From JAWKUK01 sp964402175 (GTDB taxonomy: Bacteria; Planctomycetota; UBA1135; GCA-002686595), in assembly GCA_964402175.1 (NCBI GenBank), contig CAYOBN010000019.1:9679-73678 (forward strand): a stretch of 64,000 bases of DNA, read 5' to 3'. How positions within the stretch are numbered: position 1 is the stretch's first letter; every line of letters begins with the position of its first letter. Below, one piece after another: positions 43,739 to 52,739 of the stretch. A program made the position numbers and the translations under genes. The notes under the pieces were generated by a model, which ran no database searches, was not told the DNA's origin, and saw only the letters and a list, made by a program, of their open reading frames with translations.

Positions 43739-45442
43739 ATGGTCAGCATCGGTGACATGCTCGTCGACGCGGGGCTCACCCGCGATCAGCTCGAGGAGTG
43801 CCGCGGTCAAGCGGCCGCGAGCGGCGACACACTCGACCGCGTCGTCCTGCAACGGAAGTACCTCGACGAGGTCACGCTGCTGCAGGTCTACGCCAAGGCC
43901 CTCGGCTACGAGTTCCGCAAGAGCCTCGATGGCACGCGCGTGCCGGGCACGTTCATCGAGAAGGTGCCGGTCCAGTTCGCGCGCAACTACAGCCTCGTCG
44001 CGCTCGAGGAGCGCGATGGGGTCGTGCGCGTGGCGACGTGTACGCCGCTCGATCCGCACCCGATGGACGACCTCGCGGCGCTGATGGGCGTCGAGGTCGA
44101 TGCGGTCCTGGCCCCGAAGGGCGAGATCAACACGCTGATCGCGCGCGCGTACCGCCACAAGGCCGACGGCGTCGACGAGGCGCTCGATGCCGTGTCGGAG
44201 GACGGTGACATCGGCCAGATGGCGGCCGAGCTCGACGACGCCGAGGACGTGCTCGACGTCTCGAACAAGGCGCCGATCATCAAGCTCGTCAACACCATCC
44301 TGTTCCAGGCCCTGAAGCTGCGCGCCTCCGACGTGCACTTCCAGCCGTTCGCGGACAGGTTGCAGGTGCGCTTCCGGATCGACGGCATCCTCTACGACAT
44401 GGACTCGATCCCGAAGCGGGTGCAAGAGGCCATCGTCAGCCGCGTGAAGGTCATGGGCAAGATGGACATCGCCGAGCGCCGCTTGCCGCAGGACGGCCGG
44501 GCGACGATCCGCCTGGGCGATGGCGAGGTCGACGTGCGTATCAGCTCCGTGCCGACGTCGCAGGGCGAGCGCATCGTCATGCGACTCCTCGACAAGACGG
44601 CGAAGCTGTACCGGTTGAACGAGATCGGGTTGTCGCAGAAGAACCTGGACATGATCCGGGACTACCTGAACTACAACCACGGCATCATCCTCGTCACGGG
44701 CCCGACGGGTTCGGGCAAGACGACGACGCTGTACGCCGGCATGGCGGAGATCGACACCACGCAGAAGAACGTGCTGACGATCGAGGACCCCGTCGAATAC
44801 GCCCTCGGCGGGATCAGCCAGGTGCAGGTGAACGTGAAGAAGGGCCTGACCTTCGCATCGGGTCTGCGCTCGTTCCTGCGTCAGGACCCCGACGTGATGA
44901 TGGTCGGTGAGATCCGTGACCTCGAGACCGCAGAGGTCGCGATCCGCGCTGCGTTGACCGGTCACCTGGTGTTCTCGACGGTGCACACGAACGACGCGGC
45001 CAGCACCGTGACCCGTATGGTGGACCAGGGTGTCGAGCCGTACCTCGTGTCGAGCTCGCTCGTCCTGATCATCGCGCAGCGCCTCATCCGGACGATCTGC
45101 CCCCACTGCAAGGTCATCAAACCCGTCAACGACGAGTGGCGGGCGAAGATCAAGAAGGTCGGGATGACCCCGGAGGAGCTCGACAACAAGATCGCCTACG
45201 GGCTCGGCTGTGACGAGTGCTTCCAGTCGGGTTACTCGGGCCGAACGGCGATCTACGAGTTCCTCCCGGTCGACGAGGTCCTGCGCACGCAGATCATGGA
45301 AGGGGCGAGCGCCACGGACATGAAACGCGCCGCCATCCAGCGCGGACTCATCACGCTGCGCCTCGATGGCCAGGACAAGATCCGGGCCCGCGAGACGACC
45401 CCCGACGAAGTGCTGCGGGTGACCCAGCTCGACATGGAGTGA
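43739..45442 (+). CDS. gspE: Type II secretion ATPase GspE
   Basis: GspE is the cytoplasmic ATPase that powers pseudopilus assembly. The 567-residue protein has an N-terminal MshEN-like domain (SIGDMLVDAGLTRDQLEE), a middle domain (ASDVHFQPFADRLQVRFRIDG), Walker A GPTGSGKTTTLYAG (Lys327), Asp box IEDPVEY, Walker B MMVGEIRDLETAEVA and the His box TGHLVFSTVHTNDA. A tetracysteine zinc site (CPHC and CDEC) is present near residues 455-490. It precedes gspF by 14 bp. Confidence 0.96.
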   Translation: MVSIGDMLVDAGLTRDQLEECRGQAAASGDTLDRVVLQRKYLDEVTLLQVYAKALGYEFRKSLDGTRVPGTFIEKVPVQFARNYSLVALEERDGVVRVATCTPLDPHPMDDLAALMGVEVDAVLAPKGEINTLIARAYRHKADGVDEALDAVSEDGDIGQMAAELDDAEDVLDVSNKAPIIKLVNTILFQALKLRASDVHFQPFADRLQVRFRIDGILYDMDSIPKRVQEAIVSRVKVMGKMDIAERRLPQDGRATIRLGDGEVDVRISSVPTSQGERIVMRLLDKTAKLYRLNEIGLSQKNLDMIRDYLNYNHGIILVTGPTGSGKTTTLYAGMAEIDTTQKNVLTIEDPVEYALGGISQVQVNVKKGLTFASGLRSFLRQDPDVMMVGEIRDLETAEVAIRAALTGHLVFSTVHTNDAASTVTRMVDQGVEPYLVSSSLVLIIAQRLIRTICPHCKVIKPVNDEWRAKIKKVGMTPEELDNKIAYGLGCDECFQSGYSGRTAIYEFLPVDEVLRTQIMEGASATDMKRAAIQRGLITLRLDGQDKIRARETTPDEVLRVTQLDME

Positions 45443-45456
45443 CCTGAGGCGAGCCC

Positions 45457-46722
45457 ATGCCGGTCTACGAATACAAAGCCTTCGCCCCGGGCGGCGCGAT
45501 CAAGAGCGGCATCGTCAATGCCGACACCGAGCGCGACGCCCGCTCGAAGCTCCGCAAGGAGAACCTGCTGGTCTCCAAGCTGACGCAGAAGCGCAGCGCC
45601 GGCAGCAGCAAAGCGAGCGAACGGAAGGGCGCCTCGATGGGCGCGCTCGCCCGCATGCGGGCCGCCCGGGCCCGCAGCCAGGGTCCCGGCCCGCGCGAGA
45701 GCGAGATCGTCGGCGGCATGACGCGCCAGCTCGCGACCCTGCTGGGATCGGGGATCGCGCTGACGGAGTCGCTCTCAGCCCTCGTGGACCAGGCGGAGAA
45801 ACGCAACGTCGAGACGATGCTGCGCGAGATCCGCGAGGACATCCAACGCGGTTTGAACCTGGCCGAGGCCCTCGAGAAGCACCCCGGCTGGTTCTCCGAG
45901 CTCTACGTCAACATGGTCCGCGCCGGCCAAGCGGCGGGCAACCTCGATACGGTGCTCACGCGCCTTGCGGACTACATGCAGAACCAGCGGGCGCTGCGGC
46001 GGAAGATCGTCGGCGCTCTGACGTATCCCGTGATGATGATCATCATCGGTGTGCTCGTCGTCGCGATCCTTCTGGCGAAGGTCGTGCCGAACATCACCAA
46101 GATGCTCATCGACCAGAACAAAGCGCTCCCGCCGACGACGCAGGTGCTCGTCAACGTCAGCGACTTCGTGCAGAGCTACTGGATCGTGATGCTGCTGGGC
46201 GTCGCGGCGCTCTCGTTCGTGATCGAGCGCGTCTACAAGAACAGCGACAAGGGGCGCCTCTTCATGGACCGGCTGCTGCTCGGCACCCCGGTCCTGGGCG
46301 ACCTGATGCGTAAAGCGTCGGTCGCGCGCTTCACCCGCACCCTGTCGACGTTGCTGCAGAGCGGCGTGCCCGTGATCCAATCGCTCGACATCACCCGCGC
46401 GATCGTCGGCAACCGCGTCATCGCCGACGCGACGGGGATGATCAAGGAGCGCGTCGTCGAGGGTACGGACATCGCAACTCCCCTGAAGAAGAGCGGTGCG
46501 TTCCCCCCGACCGTGGGTTACATGGTCGCGGTCGGTGAGCAGTCCGGCGAAGTCGAGCAGATGCTCGACCGGATCGCGATCGCCTACGACGAGGAGATCG
46601 AGGTCGCCGCCGACCGTTTCACCGCCCTGCTCGAGCCTCTGATGATCGTCGGCCTCGCCTGCGTCGTCGGATACATCGTCTTCGCCATCGTCCAACCGAT
46701 CCTCGAGATCGGAAAGCTCTGA
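45457..46722 (+). CDS. gspF: Type II secretion inner-membrane platform protein GspF
   Basis: A 421-residue polytopic protein with the duplicated GspF domain. The first copy (about 85-215) has TRQLATLLGSGIALTESL and LYVNMVRAGQAAGNLD. The second (about 290-415) has FTRTLSTLLQSGVPVIQSLD and GYMVAVGEQSGEVEQML. TM segments are near 185-210, 230-250 and 390-415. The N-terminal segment between residues 40 and 75 is basic. It links GspE to the pseudopilus. Confidence 0.96.
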   Translation: MPVYEYKAFAPGGAIKSGIVNADTERDARSKLRKENLLVSKLTQKRSAGSSKASERKGASMGALARMRAARARSQGPGPRESEIVGGMTRQLATLLGSGIALTESLSALVDQAEKRNVETMLREIREDIQRGLNLAEALEKHPGWFSELYVNMVRAGQAAGNLDTVLTRLADYMQNQRALRRKIVGALTYPVMMIIIGVLVVAILLAKVVPNITKMLIDQNKALPPTTQVLVNVSDFVQSYWIVMLLGVAALSFVIERVYKNSDKGRLFMDRLLLGTPVLGDLMRKASVARFTRTLSTLLQSGVPVIQSLDITRAIVGNRVIADATGMIKERVVEGTDIATPLKKSGAFPPTVGYMVAVGEQSGEVEQMLDRIAIAYDEEIEVAADRFTALLEPLMIVGLACVVGYIVFAIVQPILEIGKL

Positions 46723-46764
46723 TTCCAGCGGCCCGCCGGGCCCCGCGCTGCAACCCCAAGTCCC

Positions 46765-47208
46765 ATGCAACTCCACCACACCCTGCGGCGCCGCGCGCGC
46801 CGCGCTGGTTTCTCGCTCGCCGAGCTCATGGTCGTGATCGTGATCATCGGCCTACTGGCGACCATGGTCGTGCCGAAGCTCTTCTCGTACCTCGGCGACG
46901 CCAACCTCACGAAGGTCAAGGCCGACCTGCAGCAGATCGACAGCGCGCTCCTGACCTTCGTGGCGCGCAACAGCGGGCGTTTCCCCGACTCGCTCGAGGA
47001 CCTCGTGCGACCCGACGAGAAGGGCTTCTCGTACCTCGACCGCCAGACGATCCCGAAGGACCCGTGGGGCAACGAGTACATCTACTTCCCGCCCCGCGGC
47101 AGCGAGGTCTCGCCGACGCTCCTCTCCTACGGTAAGGACGGCGCGCAGGGCGGTGAAGGTCAGGACCAGGACATCACCATCCAGATGATCAAGAACCAGG
47201 AGATCTGA
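46765..47208 (+). CDS. gspG: Major pseudopilin GspG
   Basis: A 147-residue type IV pilin-like protein. The prepilin peptidase site is RAG/FSLAELMVVIVIIGLL, with the conserved Glu at +5 of the mature protein. The C-terminal part matches GspG: DLQQIDSALLTFVARNSGRFP, IPKDPWGNEYIYF and LLSYGKDGAQGGEGQDQDI, which contains the Ca-binding type loop. It directly precedes gspH; the GTG of gspH follows the TGA without a gap. Confidence 0.95.
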   Translation: MQLHHTLRRRARRAGFSLAELMVVIVIIGLLATMVVPKLFSYLGDANLTKVKADLQQIDSALLTFVARNSGRFPDSLEDLVRPDEKGFSYLDRQTIPKDPWGNEYIYFPPRGSEVSPTLLSYGKDGAQGGEGQDQDITIQMIKNQEI

Positions 47209-47775
47209 GTGCAACTCTGCCGTCGACAAGGTCGGGCGGGCTTCACGCTCGCCGAGCTCCTCGTGGTCATCTCGATCATCGGGCTCATGACCTACGTCGT
47301 CGCGCAGAGCTTCGACGCCCTGGTACCCTCCGAGCGGCTCAACACGGCTGTCCGCAACATGACCGCGGTCCTGCGCGACGCGCGCTCGGACGCGATCTCG
47401 AAGAACCTGCCGCACTACGTCGAGTACGACCTGGCCGAGCGGCGTTACCGGATCCTCTATCCCTACAGCCGCGACGTCGGTGTCTTCCGCGAGGGGGTCG
47501 ACAACGAAGAGCGGCGCCTGGCGAGCTCTTGGGAGATCCTGCCCGACGGGGTCGAGTTCCACTCGCTCTTCATCGCTGGCGTGCAATACAACGGTACGGA
47601 GCCCTATCGGGTGCTCTTCGATCCCCGCGGCTCGGCGACCGAGCACTCCGTGGTGCTGTCCCAGCCGCGCTACGAGGCCTTCTACACGATCGAGGTCTTC
47701 GCGCTGTCAGGCCACTTCCGGATGCACGACGGGATCTGGCAGCGCGCCCCCGTAGAGGACGGAGACTTCCGATGA
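47209..47775 (+). CDS. gspH: Minor pseudopilin, GspH-like
   Basis: A 188-residue protein from a GTG start abutting the gspG stop. The prepilin motif is RAG/FTLAELLVVISIIGLM. NMTAVLRDARSDAISKNLPHYVEYD resembles the GspH region after the N-terminal helix. The assignment rests on position and this motif, and other minor pseudopilins are possible. Its stop overlaps the next ATG. Confidence 0.85.
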   Translation: MQLCRRQGRAGFTLAELLVVISIIGLMTYVVAQSFDALVPSERLNTAVRNMTAVLRDARSDAISKNLPHYVEYDLAERRYRILYPYSRDVGVFREGVDNEERRLASSWEILPDGVEFHSLFIAGVQYNGTEPYRVLFDPRGSATEHSVVLSQPRYEAFYTIEVFALSGHFRMHDGIWQRAPVEDGDFR

Positions 47776-48407
47776 GACCGACCCTGGGTGCCCCCTCCGC
47801 GTCCCGCGCAGGCTTTACGCTGGCCGAAGCTGCGGTGACGATCGCGATCGTCGCGCTCGTGTTGACGGTGACCTTGCAGTCGCTCGAAGGGGCGAAGGTC
47901 TCCGCGATGCACACGATGTACCAGAAGACGGCCCGGGAGCTCGGGCTGCAGATGCTGGGTGAGATCGAAGCCGGGCGCTATCAGGACGAGCTCGACTCGG
48001 GCATGAGCGGCACGTTCGCCGACCAGGACGCCCCGGATTACACCTGGGAGTTCGTCCTCGGGGATGAGACGTTCCCCGATCGGACCGAGTCGGATGTCGA
48101 TCCGCGCTACCGGCCGTTCGACAACTATCAGGCCCGCGACGACTGGCGCGAACAGAACACCGACGAGGACGAAGAAGAGGACGAACAGCCCTTCGAGAAG
48201 GTGAAGCTGCGCGTGCGGTATCCGAAGGTGCGCAGCTTCGAGGACGAGATCGTGCTGGAGCGCTGGGTGCGCTGGGCNNNNNNNNNNNNNNNNNNNNNNN
48301 NNNNNNNNNNNNNNNNNNNNNNNNNNNNNNNNNNNNNNNNNNNNNNNNNNNNNNNNNNNNNNNNNNNNNNNNNNNNNACGGGCGGTACGGGAGGCACGCA
48401 GAAATGA
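47772..48407 (+). CDS. gspI: Minor pseudopilin, GspI-like, interrupted by an assembly gap
   Basis: The visible N-terminal 168 residues have the prepilin site RAG/FTLAEAAVTIAIVALV and an acidic run (NTDEDEEEDEQPFEKV), followed by ERWVRW. A block of 100 N then hides the sequence, after which TGGTGGTQK and a TGA remain, overlapping the next ATG. Total length and frame across the gap are unknown. The flanking Gly/Thr codons suggest that the missing part is a glycine-rich repeat. Position between gspH and gspJ supports GspI. Confidence 0.75.
   Translation: MRPTLGAPSASRAGFTLAEAAVTIAIVALVLTVTLQSLEGAKVSAMHTMYQKTARELGLQMLGEIEAGRYQDELDSGMSGTFADQDAPDYTWEFVLGDETFPDRTESDVDPRYRPFDNYQARDDWREQNTDEDEEEDEQPFEKVKLRVRYPKVRSFEDEIVLERWVRWXXXXXXXXXXXXXXXXXXXXXXXXXXXXXXXXXXTGGTGGTQK
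48278..48377. other. Assembly gap (100 N)
   Basis: Exactly 100 unresolved bases, the conventional size for a gap of unknown length, interrupt the gspI-like gene. The right flank encodes Gly-Thr repeats like those in the tail of the following gene, so repeat collapse is the likely cause. Confidence 0.99.
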
Positions 48408-49348
48408 AGCCTCGGACCCCGCGCGCCGGTTTCACGATCGTCGAGGTGCTCCTCGCGATGCTGATCATGGGTTTGATGTTCACGAGCATCACCCAGCTCA
48501 TGACCGCCGCCCAGAGCACCCGCGACTCCGTGCACAACATGCAGGAGTCGCAGATGGCGGGCCCGGCGATCCTCGACCTGGTCGAGCAGGACCTGCGCGC
48601 CATGATGACGATGGGCCTCCCGCGCTCGAGCTGGCTCCAGGTGCGCGACAAAGTCGTCGGCGGCCTCGATGCGGACCGCATCGACTTCATCACGACGACG
48701 GACTCGCTGATCGCGCGGCTCGAGGACCAGGAGTCGCCGAAGCGCTCGGACTACAACGAAGTCGGCTACATGCTGCGGCCCAACCCGCGGAACGACGAGT
48801 TCCTGGAGGTGTACCGGCGCGAGGACTTCGGGATCGACGACGAGCCCTTCGAAGGCGGTGAGTACACCTTCCTGACGGACCAGGTGAAGTCGTTCGACAT
48901 CAAGGTCTACGCCGAAGACGGCCCGGACATCGACCCGCTCGACGGCTGGGAGTCCGGCGATGACGACGAAGATCGCTCGGGTCTGCCGGCAGCCATCGAG
49001 CTGCGCATCACGATCGAACTGAAGCCGCGCATCGACCGCGAGTCGCTCGACCTCGCGAGCCTGCGCCGCCGTACGGCCACCTACACGCGCTGGATCCGCC
49101 TGGACGAGGGCCTCCGGTTCGCGGCGGGTGAGTTCCCGCGCCTCGGGCTGCCCGCGGGGCCGTCGGCGGGCGATCCGGCGGGCGCAGGCGCAGGTGGGAC
49201 GGGTGAAGGTGGCGCTGCCGGTACCGGGGCCGGCGGAACCGGGGGCACCGGCGCCGGCGGGACCGGAGCCGGCGGCCGGGGTAGTGCAGGCGCCTCGCAG
49301 AACTTCGGCGGTCAAGACACCGGCACCGAGGCGAAGCGCGACGGTTGA
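48404..49348 (+). CDS. gspJ: Minor pseudopilin GspJ-like with glycine-rich tail
   Basis: A 314-residue protein with the prepilin site RAG/FTIVEVLLAMLIMGLM, followed by a GspJ-like domain (AGPAILDLVEQDLRAMM, then VKSFDIKVY and AIELRITIELKPR). The last 75 residues, from about residue 245, are a Gly/Ala/Thr-rich tail (GTGAGGTGGTGAGG) not usual in GspJ. It ends the plus-strand secretion cluster. gspC, K, L and M are not found next to it. The serS gene converges 24 bp away. Confidence 0.85.
   Translation: MKPRTPRAGFTIVEVLLAMLIMGLMFTSITQLMTAAQSTRDSVHNMQESQMAGPAILDLVEQDLRAMMTMGLPRSSWLQVRDKVVGGLDADRIDFITTTDSLIARLEDQESPKRSDYNEVGYMLRPNPRNDEFLEVYRREDFGIDDEPFEGGEYTFLTDQVKSFDIKVYAEDGPDIDPLDGWESGDDDEDRSGLPAAIELRITIELKPRIDRESLDLASLRRRTATYTRWIRLDEGLRFAAGEFPRLGLPAGPSAGDPAGAGAGGTGEGGAAGTGAGGTGGTGAGGTGAGGRGSAGASQNFGGQDTGTEAKRDG
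49185..49281 (+). repeat. Low-complexity Gly-rich repeat in the gspJ tail
   Basis: Imperfect GGC/GGT-Ala-Thr codon repeats encode repeated GAGGTG units. The same type of sequence borders the assembly gap 0.8 kb upstream, making both sites prone to misassembly and copy-number change. Confidence 0.75.
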
Positions 49349-49372
49349 GCCTCTGGAGGCCGCCGCGCGCGC

Positions 49373-50653
49373 TCAACCCAACGGCTTGCCGATCTGCGTG
49401 CGACCGCCCATGTACGGCACCAGCGGCGCCGGCACGGTCACGGTGCCATCGGCGTTCTGGTGGTTCTCCAGGATCGCGATCAGCATCCGCGCCGACGCCG
49501 CCACGGTGTTGTTCAGCGTGTGGCAGTGCCGCACCTTGCCATCCTCGCCGCGGTAACGCAGCGACAGGCGGCGCGCCTGGTAGTCGTGGAAGCGCGACGC
49601 GCTGTGGGTCTCGCCGAAGCCCTCGCGCGACGGCATCCAGGTCTCGATGTCGAACTTCTGCACCTGCCCCTGACCGAGGTCACCGCCACAGACGTTCACG
49701 ACGCGGTACGGCAGCTCGAGCGATTGCATGAGCTCCTCGGCGTTCCAGAGGATCGCGTGGTGGTGCTCCTTGCTGCGCTCTTCGTCCGCGACGTCGATCA
49801 CGACCTGCTCGACCTTCTGGAACTGGTGCACACGGTAGAGGCCCTTCGTGTCCTTGCCGTACGTACCGGCTTCGCGCCGATAACACGACGACAGCGCCAC
49901 GAAGCGCAGCGGCAGCTCCGCGAGCTCCAGGATCTCGTCCTGGTGGAGCGCCGTCACCGGCACCTCGGCCGTCCCGACGAGGCACAGGTCATCGCGCTCG
50001 TCCGTCCGGTACGCCTGCTCTTCGCCGCCCGGGAAGTACCCCGTGCCGAACATCGTCTCGCGGCGCACGAGGGTCGGCACCGACAGCGGTACGAACCCCT
50101 TGGCGACCATGCGGTCGAAGGCGTAACGCATCACCGCGTGCTCGAGGAGCGACAGGTCCCCGCGCAGCACGTAGTTGCGGCTCCCGGCGAGGCGCGCGCC
50201 GCGCTGGACGTCCAGCCAGCCCTGGCCTTCGCCGAGGTCGATGTGCGAGCGCGCGGGGAAGTCGAACGTGCGCGGGGTCCCCACGCGGCGGAGCTCGACG
50301 TTGTCGGCATCGGTCAACCCGTCCGGCACCTCCGGCGCGGGCGGCGTCGGGACGAGGAGCATCAGGCGATCGAGCTCCTCCTGGTTCTCGTTCTGCTCCA
50401 CTTCGAGCGCCTCGAGGCGCCGCTTCAGCTCCGCTTGGCCTGCGATGAGCTGCGCGCGCTCCTCGGCCGAAGCCTTCGGGATGAGCTTGCCGACGTTCTT
50501 CTGCTCGTTGCGCAGCGCGTCGATCTCTGGAATGAGCGCGCGGCGGCGCTCGTCGAGGGCCACGATACGGTCGATGTCGACGGAGATGCGCTTCTTCTGC
50601 GCCCCCGCTTTCACGACATCGGGGAAGTCACGGATGAACTTGAGGTCGAGCAC
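49373..50653 (-). CDS. serS: Serine-tRNA ligase
   Basis: A class II aminoacyl-tRNA synthetase that charges tRNA-Ser. From the GTG at 50653 it has 426 residues: an N-terminal coiled-coil arm (about 30-105, ALRNEQKNVGKLIPKASAEE), and motif 2 (SSCYRREAGTYGKDTKGLYR). Motif 3 ends in NNTVAASARMLIAILENHQN and VPAPLVPYMGG. VLDLKFIRDFPDVV is a standard SerRS beginning, which supports this GTG. It is the last gene of a long minus-strand run. Confidence 0.96.
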   Translation of the reverse strand: MLDLKFIRDFPDVVKAGAQKKRISVDIDRIVALDERRRALIPEIDALRNEQKNVGKLIPKASAEERAQLIAGQAELKRRLEALEVEQNENQEELDRLMLLVPTPPAPEVPDGLTDADNVELRRVGTPRTFDFPARSHIDLGEGQGWLDVQRGARLAGSRNYVLRGDLSLLEHAVMRYAFDRMVAKGFVPLSVPTLVRRETMFGTGYFPGGEEQAYRTDERDDLCLVGTAEVPVTALHQDEILELAELPLRFVALSSCYRREAGTYGKDTKGLYRVHQFQKVEQVVIDVADEERSKEHHHAILWNAEELMQSLELPYRVVNVCGGDLGQGQVQKFDIETWMPSREGFGETHSASRFHDYQARRLSLRYRGEDGKVRHCHTLNNTVAASARMLIAILENHQNADGTVTVPAPLVPYMGGRTQIGKPLG

Positions 50654-50666
50654 GTGCGTGGAGGGG

Positions 50667-52667
50667 TCAGCGCCAGTTGCCGTCGATCTTGCCGAACAGC
50701 TTGTTCTTCTTCTCGGTGAGCTGGACCTCGACCTCGGTCTCGTTCGCGCGCTTCGGCAGCACGAGGTCCAAGGGCTTCCACATCGCGGCGTAGCCGCCCT
50801 TGCGATCGAAGCCGTCGCGGTCCTGGATGATGGACATCTCTTCGGGCTTCGAGGCCTTCTTCGTGCCCTTCTTGCGGTACGACGCTTCGGGGCGCGGCAC
50901 ACACAGGTAGAAGCGCTCGTAGCGCTCACCGCCCGAGCCCAGGACGGCCACGTTCTTGCCGACGACCGTGACGGACTCGTCCGCCGTCTCGTACGTCGCG
51001 GTCAGGTCGTACGGGGCGCCCAGCTTGACCGCGACGGTCTTGCCCTCGGTCACCTCGTAGGTCGGTGCGTCCTCGGTCGGCAGGACGAGCGCCTTCATGA
51101 GCTGCCGCTTCGCGCCTTTGGTCACGACGCCCCAATAGAGCTGATAGCGTCCGACGGGGACCTCGACCTCCTTGCCGCCGGCGAGGTCGAAGTACGCGTT
51201 CTCGAAGTCGTTCATGCCGCGCACGACGAGGAACGTCGGCGCGACCCCTTTCACGTCGAGCTTGAGCTTGCCGGTCCGCATCGTCAGCGGGGTCGCGGTC
51301 AGCTTGGCGCCGTCTTCTTCGACCTGGAGGCGCGTCCAACCCGACGGGAGCTTCACGTACTCGCTCCACGGCTGCGCGCGCTTGGAGTCGCCGATGCGCA
51401 GCGAGTCGAGCTCGGGCTGCATGACCCCCTGCGACAGGCCGATGTGACCGTAGGTCTGCGGCGCCGAACCGCAGATCCCGTCCATGTTGTCGTCGTAGAT
51501 CTGAAGGCGCACGCCCCCGACCTCTGCCAGGGTGCTGGTCGCGGGAAGGATGTACACGCTCCAGTTGTCGTCGCTCGCGAGGTTCGAGAGTTCGACGCCT
51601 TGGTATTGGTCGACCTGCGTGCCGGTCTGCACGAAGAAGGCCCACTTGCGCTTCGAAGGTCCCAGCGTGACCTCGAAGACCTCCAGGTTGCCCTTCGTGG
51701 GCACTTCGACGTCACCCTTGCCGTCGCCGTCGGAGTCGAGCTCGACACGGTTCGCGCCCGAGCGGTAGAACGCGGGACCGCCGGTGATGCGCGCCGGCAG
51801 CTCGGCCTTCGAGCCGACCGCGCCGAAGCGCAGGGCGTCCCAGATCATGAAGTGCTCGTCGAGGAAGTAGTTCGGGCGCGAGAACGCCTCGACCTGCTCG
51901 AGGGGCTCGAACGCGGGCGCGACGACGACCGCGGCGCCGTTCGGCGTCGCGACGGCGCCCGCGCCCGCAGCGCCTTCCGCGCCACCCTCCGCGGGCGCGC
52001 CGAAGCCGAGGCCCTCCAGGCGCTCGAGGCTCGGCAGCACTTCGCGGTACGGCCGATCCTTCAGGTCGATCGCGTTGCGCGAATCGATGAACTTGCGGTA
52101 CGCCTGCGCGACGTCCCGCAGGTTCGCCGTCGGTCCCTGGTGGCGCTCGTCGAGGCAGAGCGAGCGGTGGAACCAGGCCATGCCGGCGTAATAACCGTCT
52201 TCGATCTGCTCGAACGCCTCGGCGTAGCCCTTGAAGTCGTCGGCGAGCGCCGCGAGCTTGCTCTTCTCCTTCGCGGCTTCGGCCTCGGTGAACGTCGTGA
52301 CCGCCTTGTCGTAGGACATCCGCAGGCGCTGGCGCTCGCGCTGTGCGGGCGGATTCATGCGCGAGAAGTAGCGCTCCATGTTGCGCACGAAGTCGCCGCC
52401 CTTGCTGTCCGCCCACGCCTTCACGAGGGCCTCGAGCCGGATGCTGATCCGCTCGCTCGGCGCAGCCGCCACCGCCTCGCACGTCTCCATGACGAGGTAG
52501 ATCGTGAACATCTCGTTGCCGTTGACGATGCGCTTGATCTCATCCTTCGAGTTGAGCTCGACGGCTTTGTCGAAGCGCGCGCGGAACTGGTCGAAGGTCT
52601 CCTGGGGCGCCGCGACGACCAACGCCGGGGGGGTCAGGAGCGACAACAGCGGGAGAAGAAACGTCAT
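50667..52667 (-). CDS. Exported protein of unknown function
   Basis: A 666-residue protein with a signal peptide (LLPLLSLLTPPALVVAAPQ) and a ribosome site (GAGG) before ATG 52667. Residues about 20-220 are helical and may form repeats (FEQIEDGYYAGMAWFHRSL). After a Gly/Ala linker, residues 260-666 are beta-rich, with an Asp-rich possible Ca loop DSDGDGKGDV and a second one, YDDNMDGICG. I do not recognise a family. It lies between rhomboid and serS with short gaps. Confidence 0.75.
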   Translation of the reverse strand: MTFLLPLLSLLTPPALVVAAPQETFDQFRARFDKAVELNSKDEIKRIVNGNEMFTIYLVMETCEAVAAAPSERISIRLEALVKAWADSKGGDFVRNMERYFSRMNPPAQRERQRLRMSYDKAVTTFTEAEAAKEKSKLAALADDFKGYAEAFEQIEDGYYAGMAWFHRSLCLDERHQGPTANLRDVAQAYRKFIDSRNAIDLKDRPYREVLPSLERLEGLGFGAPAEGGAEGAAGAGAVATPNGAAVVVAPAFEPLEQVEAFSRPNYFLDEHFMIWDALRFGAVGSKAELPARITGGPAFYRSGANRVELDSDGDGKGDVEVPTKGNLEVFEVTLGPSKRKWAFFVQTGTQVDQYQGVELSNLASDDNWSVYILPATSTLAEVGGVRLQIYDDNMDGICGSAPQTYGHIGLSQGVMQPELDSLRIGDSKRAQPWSEYVKLPSGWTRLQVEEDGAKLTATPLTMRTGKLKLDVKGVAPTFLVVRGMNDFENAYFDLAGGKEVEVPVGRYQLYWGVVTKGAKRQLMKALVLPTEDAPTYEVTEGKTVAVKLGAPYDLTATYETADESVTVVGKNVAVLGSGGERYERFYLCVPRPEASYRKKGTKKASKPEEMSIIQDRDGFDRKGGYAAMWKPLDLVLPKRANETEVEVQLTEKKNKLFGKIDGNWR

Positions 52668-52739
52668 GGCGGGACCTCGGGCTGCGGCGCCGGACGCACC
52701 GCGGGCCCGCATCTTAACGTCCCCGCACTCCCCCCGGGA

